A stretch of DNA of 64,000 nucleotides from Hericium rajendrae (taxonomy: Eukaryota; Basidiomycota; Agaricomycetes; Russulales; Hericiaceae), in the NCBI GenBank assembly GCA_033439255.1, contig CM065888.1:1240001-1304000 (forward strand), written 5' to 3'. Under the pieces are notes generated by a model. The model saw nothing but the letters and a program-made list of their open reading frames with translations. It made no database searches and was not told the DNA's origin. A program made the position numbers and the translations under genes. Positions 38,781 through 50,923 of the stretch are shown in pieces. Numbering within the stretch: position 1 is the first letter of the stretch; every line of letters starts with the position of its first letter.

Positions 38781-39565
38781 ACGCGAGTCGGTGTGCCATT
38801 CAGAACTACTCGAGTAAGTCCGCGCTGTACAAGTGACAGCAGACAGACAGATCACCTCATCGCGATGATTGCGGTCTGTTGGGACTTCTATGAAGGGTCA
38901 GAAATACAACGCAGTGGTAGAATGGAAGGGCTTATGCTGCTTACGCGCTGATCGGAGTGGTCTCAATTACTTGTTCCGCACAGATGACTTTCGTGATCTG
39001 GTCCTATGAGGCGGGCCCGAGATTATGGGCACCTTCACGTGTAGTTTCCATCCTAGAATCCAAGACGTCAGTCTGCATCGTGGCTCTAGCTGGACGACGA
39101 GGGTGACATCATCAGCAAAACTGAATGGTGCCAGATGCCATTTGAAAACGCATGCGCAATGTCCAGTGAACTATATCAATGCACAATCTTTCGGTAGCAT
39201 CATGGAAGAGAGTAAATGCATATCAAGCAGTAGTTTGTCAACTTATCCGAGCGCGACCTTGCCTGTGCATCTGTCGTCAGTATGCAGACATCTGACCCAC
39301 CTTGCGGGAATGAGCTTCATGTTTACTTGACAGCACGGAGAATGATCAAGTAGCATAGACAGGAAATGATTGCGAAATATACGGAAGCCGAGCACGTCGC
39401 GCACATCATCAACAACGACGAGGTCAAGCGAGCGGCAGAGCCGGGAATTGCCGCGGCAGGTACTGTACAGTTACCTCAGCCACCGTCAGCCACACACCCG
39501 GCCTATCGTCCGGTTCCCACGTTCTGAAAGCCCTTCCCTCCTCAAGATCAAGTCCCGTCGCCGTC
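38781..39565. other. no gene recognised; divergent promoter region
   Basis: Lies between the reductase (minus) and RPL38 (plus). A short GTCGTC/CCAAT-poor stretch with no coding likeness. Confidence 0.4.
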
Positions 39566-40022
39566 ATGGTGAGTGTTGCCGCATTATGCTGCTCAAACTC
39601 TTCTTGACAATGTGTTTTGGAACGCTATAGCCTAAGGAAATCAGCGCGATCAAGCAGTTCATCGACATCGCCCAGCGCAAGGACGCGAAGGGTGCGTTTG
39701 TTAGCTGCGCTATGCATATTGGGCTGTATTCTGACTTGGACGATCCGACATGTTCTGAACTCAAATGACCCCTTCAAATAACAGCGGTGCGCATCAAGAA
39801 GACCCCTGCGACGGCAGGAGCCAAGGAGCGCATCAAGTTCAAGATTCGCTGCTCGCGCTATCTCTACACCCTCTCCCTCGATGACGCTGAGAAGGCCGAG
39901 AAACTGCAGTCGTCGCTACCTCCAAGTATGTGGTCTTCTATGATATGACAAACGGACTATTCACACAATGACACGCAGAACTCCGGGTAGAGGAGGTCGG
40001 CAAGGCGCCCAAGAAGAAATAG
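39566..40022 (+). CDS. RPL38: 60S ribosomal protein L38 (eL38)
   Basis: 82-residue component of the large ribosomal subunit. Exon 1 is only the ATG (39566-39568), followed by a GTGAGT intron; exon 2 starts at 39631 with [20 protein letters not shown]. Two more introns interrupt AVRIKK and the PPK codon. The end is [13 protein letters not shown], stop 40020-40022. Length and motifs ([15 protein letters not shown]) match the family. A start codon alone in the first exon is common for fungal ribosomal protein genes. Confidence 0.96.
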
Positions 40023-41184
40023 ACGATTTCTTCCGGTGCTTTCTCGTGTTGTGCTGGTACGTTCGGACGTTACTGGCAGGAGCTGTCCGGGTGGGGAGTT
40101 GGAGGGAGGTGTCATTCCATGGGACACGGCGACCATATGTTTTACGCCATCAAAATTTGTATGCATGCATGGGCCCATGATTTTATTTCTCACTGAACAT
40201 CGTCGTCTTCTCTCGCGCGAAACTCTGGCTATTCTTCATCCACGCGAGGTGCGCTGCTCCTGTCCGTCTATTAGAGGTGCATGTTTTGCTTCCATATTTC
40301 CCAAGACAGTTGTTATCGGGCCGGCCACTGGCCGGACCGTCTGACATCTGTTTCAAAGGTCCTGGATTGATACGACGAGCTATGATATATCGTCGCTCAT
40401 CGATACCGCCAGTGACAATAAGTCCGTTATAGACTCGGTCGAGAGTTTACCAGTAAATGTGACCACCTGGATGTCTATGGTTTTCTGTTTTAATCAATAC
40501 CTCTGTTCAGGGAATCGACGCAGGTATTATCATGCATAACAATTCTCTTGATTGACCAGGGCACAGTATGACAGTCCAGCTGAACGAAATACAATACCTG
40601 CTATCCCATGGATGTGACAGGTACGCAAGCAACTGAGGCTACGCTGTTTCTGATGTACTTCCTGTGTGTATCATCCTCGACTGCATCGTTGATCTGACCG
40701 TCACGACAGTGCGGTGCACTGGGATGCTCGGCTTTGGCCAGAGTTGTACTTGAAACCTGAAAGCAGCTGATGTCCCTTTCTTTGTCGCTCTAGGATTGTT
40801 TTCAATCGCGACCGAGGCTATGGTATGAATTCCACATACGGCTCTGCGCCACGTCTCATCGCACAGGATACGGGCTCCAGATTCGCGAGCATCTTCGATG
40901 CTCCTATCCAGACGCTCCATTGAGGAGTTCTAGGTAGGATTGTCAAGCTGCCGATGATTCTGATGCTGGTCAAATCAAGCCTTGACTGCCGCATGTGAGC
41001 GCGGAGGACGTGCCTTCGGGCGAGGCCTGATTGCTGCCATACCATCACTGATGGACGTCGATGGATGGCACAGTGCAAGTCCTCACTATGCTTAACGCTA
41101 ATTCCACCGTGGTCGTGTGCATGCTTCATAGTGCGTATATAAGGGTCAACTTTCAATAACGGCGGGTCATACACACCCAGCAGG
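40023..41184. other. no gene recognised
   Basis: RPL38 3' region and the chitosanase promoter. Short frames only (longest 137 codons on minus, 40818-41231), which have no recognisable likeness. Confidence 0.45.
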
Positions 41185-42566
41185 ATGGGGTCATTCAGAG
41201 TTTTCGCCTCTCTTTTCTTACTTTTCATCACCAGCCCAACCGTGCAGGCATGGTCTGGCTATCCCAAGCGCGCTTATGGACTGGAATCCGCACGCCGCAG
41301 ATGCGCCGCTGCCGACTTCGCCGCGTCGGCATCCATCGATGTGCAGGCTATAGACGCCGACGCCGCCGCGAGGGCCAGTGAAAGCGCAAGGAAGGATGTG
41401 CTGGACAGCTTCCTCGCGCGCAACGACGCTCCCGATATAGTCGATATTTATGGCAAATGGCTGAATTTTACTGGAGTTGCGGCGTATCACTTTCGGGGGG
41501 ATATGGATGTGGATTGCGATGGTGTCGACGTGAGTGGTTTCATCGATGATCCATGTTATGGTCCTCGGTCTGACTTACTTAATTTCACCGTCAGTTTACA
41601 TGCAGTGTAAATTATTGATTTGTCTCAGCTCACCACTGGCTCTGTCTGAGGATTTTTCAGGGAAACCCGGACGGACAACCACAGACTTCGTTTGGCAAAC
41701 TCGATGCCACGAGAGTGCCCTTCTTTGTGATCCCTGAGGATTTCACCAAGGTGCATACAGATATCAAACTCAATGCGCTCGGTGCCGTCATCTGCAACGG
41801 CAAGATGTTCTATGGTATCTTTGGGGATGAAAAGTAAGGATGAATTAAAGTTTAGAACCAGCTTGTGACTTACGTCTCTTTTTCCCTTAGCGGAGACAAG
41901 CCTCAGGTCATCGGCGAGGCTTCCTCCTTGTTGGCCACGACTTGTTTTCCAGACGAGGGTCTGAACGGTGACAAAGGTGCGGAAATTGCGAAAATTGCCT
42001 CACCCTCCAGGAAATATAATGACATACGCGCCTCGCAGGCCATACCCCCGTGGATGTCTTATGTACGTTCCCGAATACCCACCTACTCCGGTGTGCCTCA
42101 CCCAACTGCATTTGTGGAAGACATCATCTTCCCCGCCGACGTGCCCTCTGGCGTCGGTGATGAAACTATCGACCTCGGCGCCCTGAAACAGCTCGGCGAT
42201 CAGAAGGTTGCCCTTCTGGCCAAGGCTCTGGGAGGAGCGGGCAGGTCTCCCGCGAGCTCGGGCACGGCGACCGACGTACCGGCAGCGACTGTTGCAACGT
42301 CAAAGGGATTTGTACCCAGTGCCTCGGTTTCGGACAGCCCTCCAGCGATAGAGACTGATACCCCTACTGAAACCAAGCGTCCGGATGACCCAGACAGTTC
42401 CGACCACCGTGAGGACCAAGATGACCAGCACGACGACGACAACGATAAGGAGGACGACGACGGTGATCAGGACGACCAGGACGGCGACGATCAGGACGAC
42501 TCGGATGATCAGGAAGACTCGGATGGTCAGGAAGACCCGGATGATCAGGACGATTCGGATGACTGA
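41185..42566 (+). CDS. secreted GH75 chitosanase with acidic tail
   Basis: Endo-chitosanase that cleaves chitosan, probably extracellular. Signal peptide MGSFRVFASLFLLFITSPTVQA. Exons: 41185-41529, 41595-41606 (12-nt microexon), 41661-41833, 41891-41976, 42039-42062 (24 nt) and 42121-42566. GH75 marks are CDGVD joined through FTCS to GNPDGQPQ, VPFFVIP, GAVICNGKMFYGIFGD with the catalytic Asp, IGEASSLLA with the catalytic Glu, CFP..GLNGDKG, and DVLYIIFPADVPSG. The last 60 or so residues are an unusual D/E/Q/S-rich tail of DDQED-type repeats after a Thr/Pro linker. All splice sites are GT-AG. The unspliced frame would hide exon 5, which recovers the conserved GHTPVDVLY. Confidence 0.92.
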
Positions 42567-43747
42567 CGTTGACGAGAGGAGTACAGAGTTAACGTTGCTA
42601 GAGGGTCAGCGGGATCGAGCCAAGCCCGAGAAATATACGGATGAGTCGGCGGACTATGTCAATGAAGCATCTGGAAAGGCTGGCTGATACTTTCTCGATG
42701 CACTTACATCGAAGATTCGCACAAGTGAGCTGTGGTGTTTGTCACGCGGCATAGGATGCTCTCAGCTGGTTACAATCACCGTTGCTTCCGTTTCAACGCT
42801 GCAATCGGAGTAAAGTCAGCAAGAAGACACGACGAGATCGATACCTCTGCTTTGGTGTGCGCCGATTAATGCTTTACATATGTCCTGGGCAGCTTGCAGG
42901 CCAAGTATCTCATAGTTCGAAGGCGATCGAGTCACTGAGGTGAACGTACCGTGAAGTTGGTTGTGTTCGCGGAGTTGAATTTCCGATTATTGCTCGGGTC
43001 AGGCCGCCGAGCCAATCATAATCTGTGTCCGGTTCCTGTTCTTTCTCAGTTCCGAGATCTGGATCTGAGTGACCAGCCATGCTCCCAGCTGGCAGACGAA
43101 CACTCCAAAGTGAACACGCAAGGTGCCATCACACATGAACGTACGGACGGTCTGTATATCCCTAAAATAGTCAGCATCTTCTCGTAGCTGCCCCTTTCTT
43201 CCCACGTGTAGGGCTCGGTGTCGGGCATCCCGACCTGCTGGCCGAGGCCACTTGTCATATCCCGATACGCGGATCCGAAGCCCCAACCTGCCTATTCCTT
43301 GGCCGTGCTCAAAGTACCTCGGAACTACTGTATGTGCTCCGTAAATGCTCACCGGGGCACAAAACAGCACAATATCAGGCCCGAGAGGACGCCAAGAGCG
43401 TCAACATTTAGTGCATAGAAATGTCCTCGAACGGCAGACAATTTTAACTAGGCAATTGCAGGTTTCAGCCTGCATGTCTGCGTCGCGACTGCTCCGTGAG
43501 AAGGCATTGCGGTCCTTGGCAGCAGGTGCGCTCGCGACGATCAAAGCTGGGCCGGAGCACCACCCTGCACAGTCCGACCCGGGCTCGGCCATCGACCGAG
43601 ATGAACACAGATCTGTCGATGGGACGATGGTTTTTATTCAAGCGCCTCTGTCTATTAATATTGTGGAGAAGGTTGATGGTAGGTTCTCTGTTTGATACCC
43701 TGAGGCTCACGTCAACAAGATACGCAACACGGTCCTCTCACGCAGAC
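42567..43747. other. no gene recognised
   Basis: Between the chitosanase and reductase copy 2. Only short frames without likeness. Confidence 0.45.
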
Positions 43748-45007
43748 ATGTCACATGAAATCCCAACGAGACAAAAAGCTGTCGTCGTCGCGGAGGGCGG
43801 AAAGGTCGTTCTCACCGAGGTCGACGTTCCGCGACCGGGACCAGAGCAGGTCCTGGTGAAGGTCGTGGCTGCAGCCCTGAACAATTGTGATTGTGCGTAT
43901 CCATCCAGCCCGAGAAGGATACACCCTCTGACTTTTCTATATTTATTAGGGAAAACCGTGATCTATGCAAAGGCGTTGGGCGCGGTCGTAGGGTCCGATT
44001 TCGCAGGAACGATTGTGGAAATCGGCTCCAACATCCCTCCAAATACGAGGACCATCGGGGACAGGGTAGCGGGCTTCGTGCACGGTGGTGAGCAGCTCTC
44101 ACGTCCTTATCTCATCCCTCTATCCCCCAGTCACACCCGCGCAGGCGTGAAGCCGAACGGCACATTCGCAGAGTACGTTGTCGCGGACGCCCATATTCTC
44201 ATCACGCTGCCCCCTAGCATATCCTTCGAAAACGGGGCGCAACTAGGCGTCTCGCCGTTCGCCGCAGCGCAGACGCTCTATACTACCCACGAGCTCCCGC
44301 CAGTCGTGCGGCGGCCTAGAAGGTCGGAGACCCTCCTCGTCTTCGGCGGCGCAACCTGCGTTGGCCAATACGTGATCCAGCTTGCGAAACTGGGCGGTCT
44401 GAACGTCGTGGCGTGCTGCTGCTCGCGAAATTTTAGCCTCATGGAGAAGATTGGCGCCGACCAGGTCTACGACTACAGCGCGCCCTACATGTCCAACACG
44501 GTCAGGATAGCGACCGGCGGGCACCTGCGGTATGCCGTCGACTGCATCTCGGAGAGGCATTCGCCACGACAGGTCGCTTGGTCGCTGGGCGCGACGGGGG
44601 GCATCGTCGCTGCGGTACAGCGCTACGGCAGCCCGAGACTCGGAGTCGAAGTCAAGTCGTCCACGCCGTTTACGCTTCTGTCCGAGGTGCGGCCCTGTCC
44701 ACGTTCCTAGTCATCGATCGGACCGATAGCTTATATCCTCGAATAGGATTTCTCGTACCCAATAGAGCACCAGTCAGATCCGGCTGAGATTGAGCGGGGC
44801 ACGGTGTATGCGAAGCTTTGGACCGATATTCTTTCGAAGGACATGGTCCAGCTTGCGCCGATAAACCTTCTGCCGGATGGGTTGGCGAGTGTGGAGAAGG
44901 GGTTCGAGTATATGATGGAGGGAAAGGTATGTGATTTTGGTTGCAGCCTCGTGCACGCTGACGATTTCTGCTAGTATGTCGACGAGAAATTAACAATACG
45001 GATCTAA
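43748..45007 (+). CDS. medium-chain reductase (zinc-less ADH-like), copy 2
   Basis: Paralogue of 37297-38580. Start MSHEIPTRQKAVVVAEGG at 43748. Introns follow NNCD (GTGCGT), the HGG codon (GTGAGC), LLSE (GTGCGG) and MMEGK (GTATGT). Motifs: PRPGPEQVLVKV, GSDFAGTIVEIG instead of the GHE zinc site, cofactor segment FGGATCVGQYVIQLAK, and KIGADQVYDY. It ends YVDEKLTIRI with stop 45005-45007. The CCCSR stretch after the cofactor site is unlike copies 1 and 3. Intact, about 350 residues; substrate not predictable. Confidence 0.88.
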
Positions 45008-45525
45008 GACACGGCAGACCTGCCAAGTTGATGGAGTTGTCTGGCCTGACGTGGCTGGATATGGTTTAGAGCGGTTCTCTTCTTTGGTTGCATGCATTGT
45101 ATCACCACACACATACATATCATATATCCCCTGAGCTCTCTCGACACACCATGTTGTATCCATTTCGTCCCGTAATTTGATGTAACATGTCAATCCTTTG
45201 CAAAAGGCAGTGAAGCACCGGGCAAACTGCAAGTTGGCAACCGTTCAACGGTGTGGTGATGTCTATGCAAGGTGCCCGACCGACGTGGCAAAAACCCATG
45301 ATTTTTTTTTATCCAGAACTCCCATTTTTCCATAGCTCGGATCACACGCTTTCTTCTCCGCCATTTCGTCTTTGACTGGAACAGGAAACAACATAGGCAT
45401 ACGGGAAGCCCGGGCCGGAGCGACTGGACCCATGGCGCCAATCTGTCGGGACCTTGCTCAGATTTTCGATTTGCGCGCGGACGCAGGCATCGGTTTCCTC
45501 TTGCACCTACGCGCACCTCCATACT
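45008..45525. other. promoter region, no gene
   Basis: Upstream of UTP22. A T9 run occurs at about 45303. Confidence 0.4.
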
Positions 45526-48500
45526 ATGGCACGAACATTGAAGCGAAAGACAGCAGTAGAGCTGCCTCGTGATGGCAAAAAGGTGAGTGTGAAGCGTCGT
45601 ATGCGAAGTCGAGCGCTTTCCTGAGCGTTTTATGCAGAAGAAACAGCTGCAGGCCGATCAGGGTGCGGTCGTTAACGGCGGGACGATTTCCGACGAGAAG
45701 ATGAGACCGACCTCCCAGGATGGAAGTGGCCAAGAGGATGGAGATGAGGATGTGGAGATGAATGCGAGTGGCTCGGAAGGGGAAGACGAGGAATGGGGAG
45801 GAATTGGAGAGTCGGACGAGGCGGTGGATCAGAAAGCCAAGCATGGTGGCGGGAAGCCTAAGAAACCCCCAACTGGTGAAGAAGTGAGGGAGATCAAGGA
45901 GGCGACTGACCTGTTCAGGTCTAGTTCTTTCAAGCTTCAGGTACGTATCCCGAATCTTCGTCTTCCGACTTGTGTTTACATTGTATGGGTCTCTGTTAGA
46001 TCGATGCTCTCCTTCCCAATGTCCGCCCGAAGGAGTCGCGCAAACAGCCTTTAGAACGCTTCCTTCTCGCGCTGCACGAATGCCTTACGTCTGCGCCCTC
46101 CGTGCCGCCTCAACACCCGCTCGAGGCGGCTCGTCTCCTCCTGAGCTCCGGGTCTACCAAACCCTCAAAGGGTAAACAGATGAAGGACAAGGGAAAAGCG
46201 AAAGCTGCACCTATGCCTATCGCCGTGCCTTATCCTTTGCCGTTGCCGACTGAAGATGCGAATTGGAAAGTTGCCTTCGAGGCCCCGACCGATGTCCTCC
46301 TGGTTGGAAGCTGGGCGAACCAAGTGAGTGTGAAAGCAAAGGACGACGAGCCCTGGGCCGTGGACTTGGCCGTCGAGATGCCTGCTGTGAGTGATCATGT
46401 TCTGGTGAGGGTCTGTATACTCGATTAATCTCTGCCGTAGACGTTGTTCCAAGAGAAGGACTACATGAACGGGCGCTTCTTCCATAAAAGAGCGTTCTAC
46501 CTAGCTGCCCTCGCAAGGCATCTATCTTCTCAAAGCACATTGAACGTCGATCTGCTATACGAGTCCAAAAACGGCGATCCTCGCGCGACCACGTTGATTC
46601 TGCGGCCTCGCAATGGTTCGTCCTTTCCTCGATTCCTCGTTGCCAAGATAAGAGACGACTTACGCCTTCCTAGATGGCTCTCCTAATGACTTCACGAAAC
46701 TACAAGCCGAAGTCCGCATCATCCCAGTCCTCCCATCTTCCTCGCCCATCCCTCTCGCACGACTTGCACCCCACCGGAGCAATTTCCGTGTCCACGAACG
46801 TTCCGACGCATCCGATGCAGCAGACGCTCCTTCGTCCGAAAATCGACCCACACCTTTGTACAACTCCGCCGTCCTCCTTTCCGCTACGCCGAAACCGCAT
46901 CTTCTTTGTGTTCATGCTTTGAAGCAGAATGCCCCAGCATACTCGGACGCACTGGCGTTGCTACGAATATGGGCGAATCAGCGCGGGTATGGCGAGGGAA
47001 AGAGGCCATCTGTGAGTGGGTTCGAAGGCCGTGGGCAGTGGTGGAGTGCGCTGCTCGAGGCTCTTGTGAATGGGGAGGAGCCTATCGATACGACAAATAA
47101 CAAGAGCTCTGCGAAGAGAAAACCCCTTGGGAAGGGTCTGAGTTCCTATCAGCTCTTCAAGGCAGCGCTGGATTTCCTCGGTATGCTTTCATATCTCATT
47201 ATTAGTCCTTCTGTCACTAACGCTTGCCTGCCAGTTCGGTGTGATCTTACCCGCGAGCGGGTGTTTGTGAAGGCCAAAGACGGGCACCGGGTACGTTTCT
47301 CGGACAAAATTCCTGCTATCACCCCGTTCTCATCCTCTCCTGAACCAGTTTCCTCCTCAAGATTACGATGCGCACCATGAAGTCGCGTTCGTGGATTCAT
47401 CCTCCCTTGTGAATTTATTGGCTGGAGTACCGCCAAGTTCGCTACAAATGGTATGATTATTATTATTTTTCTTCCGACTCATGCAGACACATATCTGTTA
47501 CTAGCTCCGGCATGACGCGAAAAGGACCCTGCAGACCTTGGACAATCCTATCTCTGAAGACCCTTTCTCGGAGGTCTTCCTAAAAGAACACCGCGATCTC
47601 TTCACCCGATTCGACGCAGTCCTTCGGTGAGTCGCCCGGCCCTGCCTCGTGCACAGGACGCTTACATGTTATACAGGGTTGATCTTTCAACCGCAAAATT
47701 GCGACAGTCTTCCGTGCATGCCACTCTCGAGCACGGATCACCCGCTCAAGCGCTTTTTGCCTCTCTTGACTCAGTGCTGCGGCGGGGACTCGGCCAACGA
47801 GTGAAGGCTTTATGCATCCTTCATCCTTCGTCGCAGCCGCGGCCGCTCTCGCAGGCACACCCGTCGGCCCCGGCGATCGTCTCTATCGGCCTCGTTTTTG
47901 ATATCGATCATGCGTTCCGACTCGTCGACCACGGTCCGGCGGCGAGCAAGACGGAGTCGGCGGCAGCAGAGGAGTTCCGGGACTTCTGGGGTGACAAAGC
48001 TGAATTGCGCCGGTTCAAGGACGGCAGTATCGTCGAAAGTGTGGTATGGGATGTCAAGAATGCCGACGAGAGGACGTTCATTCCGGTCATGGTCGTGCGG
48101 CATGTTCTCAAGCGCCACCTCAATATCGACGCAGACGCAGTTCAGGCATGGCAGCCCGCGTTCGATACGACACTTCGGCTGCCGGAGTCCATTAGCTCTA
48201 TCCTCCCGTCGAATGGGATTCAGGCCGGATTCAAGGCTGCCATGACGGCCTTTGACGGACTTGTCAAGGCGATCAAGGCGCTGGACAAGGAGCTTCCGCT
48301 GGGTGTGCTGAACGTCAGCCCCGTTTCCGAATACCTGCGGTACGCCAGCGTTCTTAGCCCCATCGCAGTGCCCATAACTTCCCTGTCGCTGCTTCCGGAA
48401 TGTGGCCGATACCAGCCCGTCATGGACGTGGTGTTGGAGTTCGAGAAGTCAGCGCGCTGGCCAGACAACCTGGAAGCTATTCAGAAGACAAAGCTGGCAT

Positions 48501-49924
48501 TCCTGGAACGCCTTGCGTCGGCTCTGATGGCGTCCGTGCAGGGCACCACCGCGCGCGTCGTCGTCGGCCACAGCCTCAGTGGCTCACCCATCTGCGATCA
48601 AGCGCGGCTGGAGATCGTCACGTCGCAGGGCTGGGCGTTCTCCGCGAGCATCTGGCACGACCGCGAGGCGACGCTGCTGGACCGCATCATCAACCAGAAC
48701 ACAGGCCTGCCCAAGGCGCTACAAAAGCCTCTCGAAGCCGGGCATGCGCGAGAGCGCGACGACGCGCTGGCGGCGCGCGCTGTGCACCTGCGCCAGTTCG
48801 TCCACGCGCCGCGGCACCACCGCGCCATCGCCGCTCTGAGCCACCAGTATCCGGCGTTCGCGGGGACGGTGCGGCTCGTGAAGCGCTGGCTGGCGGCGCA
48901 TTGGCTGCTGCGCAGCCATGTTAGCGAGGAGGCCGTCGAGCTGCTCTGTGCGCATGCGTTTGTGGGCTCTGGCCGGGCGAAGGCTGGACAGAGCGACGAG
49001 AGCGTGCCTGCGAGCAAGGAGCGCGGGTTCGCGCGCGTCGTGGCGTTCTTGAAGGACTGGGATTGGACGAATGGCGTGTTCGTGCCGATTTATGAGGATA
49101 AGGATGTTGGTGCGGAGCAGGAGGGCTCGCGCGTTGTCGTCACTGCGGGAAGCAAGGCTGTTTGGACGGTCGCGACGGACTTCGACAACGAGGGGCACAT
49201 GTGGACCGCGGAGGGGCCTGATAATGTCGTGGCGAACAGAGTAAAGTCGCTCGCCAAGGCGACCTGGAATGTGCTGCAGCAGGGCGCAGAGTCCGGATCA
49301 CTGGATGTAAAGGTAGAGCACATTTTTCTCTCGTCCAAGATATAGGCTGACCAACTTCCTTGCAGGCCCTGTTCGTGCATCCTGTTGACGACTATGACTT
49401 TGTCGTGCAATTGGATGTCACTGCTCTGCCTCGATACACCCAGAATATCGTTGCAGATCCAAACGTATGGGCCCGAAAAGGCAAATATGCAAACTTGCAG
49501 CGGCAGAGTGCCGCCCTCGCAGCGCCAGTCCCGAGACCTGGATTCGACCCGGCTCAGATGTTCTGGGATGACGTGCAGGTTTGTTGTTTTTGATTCTTCT
49601 CATGTGTGGTTGCTGATTGGTTTTCTTAGCGCGTCTACGCGGACACACTCAAAATCTTCTACGACCCTATCGGGGGAGATAGGTTCGGCGCGATCTGGGA
49701 TCCTAGCTTGAAACAGCCCCGACCATTTCGTGTGATGAACCACTTCTCGAGCATACCAGTAGCGAAGGTGGGTGCCTTCTTTCCGTGTTCCTACACGGAC
49801 TTTCATGCTATGTCAGCAGGATACGGACAAGGCGAAGGATAAGGACAAGGCTTTGGTGGTCTTGAACGAATCTGCTGTCCTGAGCGAGATCATTCGCTTG
49901 GGATCTTGTATCGTCAAAACATGA
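45526..49924 (+). CDS. UTP22: UTP22/Nrap, SSU processome protein
   Basis: Nucleolar U3 snoRNP-associated protein needed for 18S rRNA maturation. Start MARTLKRKTAVELPRDGKK at 45526. Then comes an acidic region (GQEDGDEDVEMNASGSEGEDEEWGG) and the conserved KEATDLFRSSSFKLQ plus IDALLPNVRPK, typical of the Nrap N-terminus. Middle Nrap blocks are DVLLVGSW, MNGRFFHKRAFYLA, and IGLVFDIDHAFRLVDHGP with LRRFKDGSIVESVVWD. Later blocks are LVKRWLAAHWLL, AVELLCAHAF and FVHPVDDYDFVVQLD. It ends NESAVLSEIIRLGSCIVK, stop 49922-49924. About ten introns; the long exon from 47672 (after a short intron) to 49310 is uninterrupted. The structure is a catalytically dead nucleotidyltransferase duplication in known homologues. 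Intact as far as read. Confidence 0.93.
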
Positions 49925-50182
49925 GCGCCGCCGTGCTAGTCCCGCAATGGATGTCCACACCTCAAGTTGTTGTATTCTACCGCCTAAAAGTACTTCGACG
50001 GTATATCTTAATACCTGACGTTTCGTGTTGTGGGTCTCAATAACACCTTGCCGCTGCCTTTTAACATATTGGGAGCAATTGACTCGCACACGAATTAGAG
50101 CGTCCACGCGAAAATCCTGGTATATCCAGTGGTCTTAATGCTACATTTAGGTCGCTTTCTATAACGAAGATCTCCCTGTGCA

Positions 50183-50923
50183 TCAGACGATCTGCCTAGC
50201 CTGGTAAATGGGTCAGTCCCGCGTTCTTGACTGTAGCGTGAGTGAACTATATTCACCTTTCCCGTCTCCACCTCGTATACCCAACCTGTGATAACCGTTT
50301 CTTTCAGTAAGAGAGGCTGTGCCTTCAGCCACTCTACATCTTTCTTCACAGCCTCCTCCACAATTCCAAACTCATGGAAATCAATCTGGTCGACGGCCTG
50401 TGCGATCTCCTTGTCGCCGGGCGCCTCAGACTTGACGATCTCACGCAGCTGGGGTGTGCTGAACGTTAGCATGCCGCAGTCGGTGTGGTGGAACAGGGCG
50501 ATCTCGCGCGTGCCGAGGAGGCGTTGCGAGACGACAATGCTCCGCAAGGCATCGACGCTGTGGAGAGTCCGTGTGAGTGCAGTTCGTCGGTACGAAGAGG
50601 AGGGCTAGCATACGCGATCCCGCCTGCGTTACGAACGACGTGCGCGTCGCCTTCCTTGAGGCCCAAAGAAGCTGCGGGGCTAACGAGGTATAAGTACTTT
50701 TGATCGGACCAATGCCGAGATTGTAGCACATACTCAATTCGAGCGTCCATGCATGTGACTGACGCAGATAGGTCAACAACTCGGATTCGAAAGTACACGG
50801 AGCGGAGCTGATATGCTTACCTATGAGAAGTTTCTTGATGGGCGGGAGGGTCAAGGAGCTTTTATCTCCGAAACGCGCGACGTACGTCTCATTTGCCTTG
50901 GGAAATTCTGCAGACGCGACCAT
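50183..50923 (-). CDS. beta-carbonic anhydrase
   Basis: Zinc enzyme interconverting CO2 and bicarbonate. Start MVASAEFPKANETYVARFG at 50923. Splicing is GTAAGC after LLI, GTATGT inside the Asp codon of CMDARID, GTATGC after GGI, and GTGAATA after VETGK, leaving ARQIV and stop 50183-50185. Zinc ligands and dyad are visible: CMDARID (Cys, Asp-Arg) and HHTDCGM (His, Cys). Other family marks are EGDAHVVRNAGG and IVVSQRLLGT. About 170 residues, the short cytosolic type, no targeting peptide. Confidence 0.94.

Noticed and set aside
47810-49198. Several long antisense frames inside the UTP22 exon
   Set aside because: GC-rich codon shadows; the plus strand carries conserved Nrap motifs throughout.
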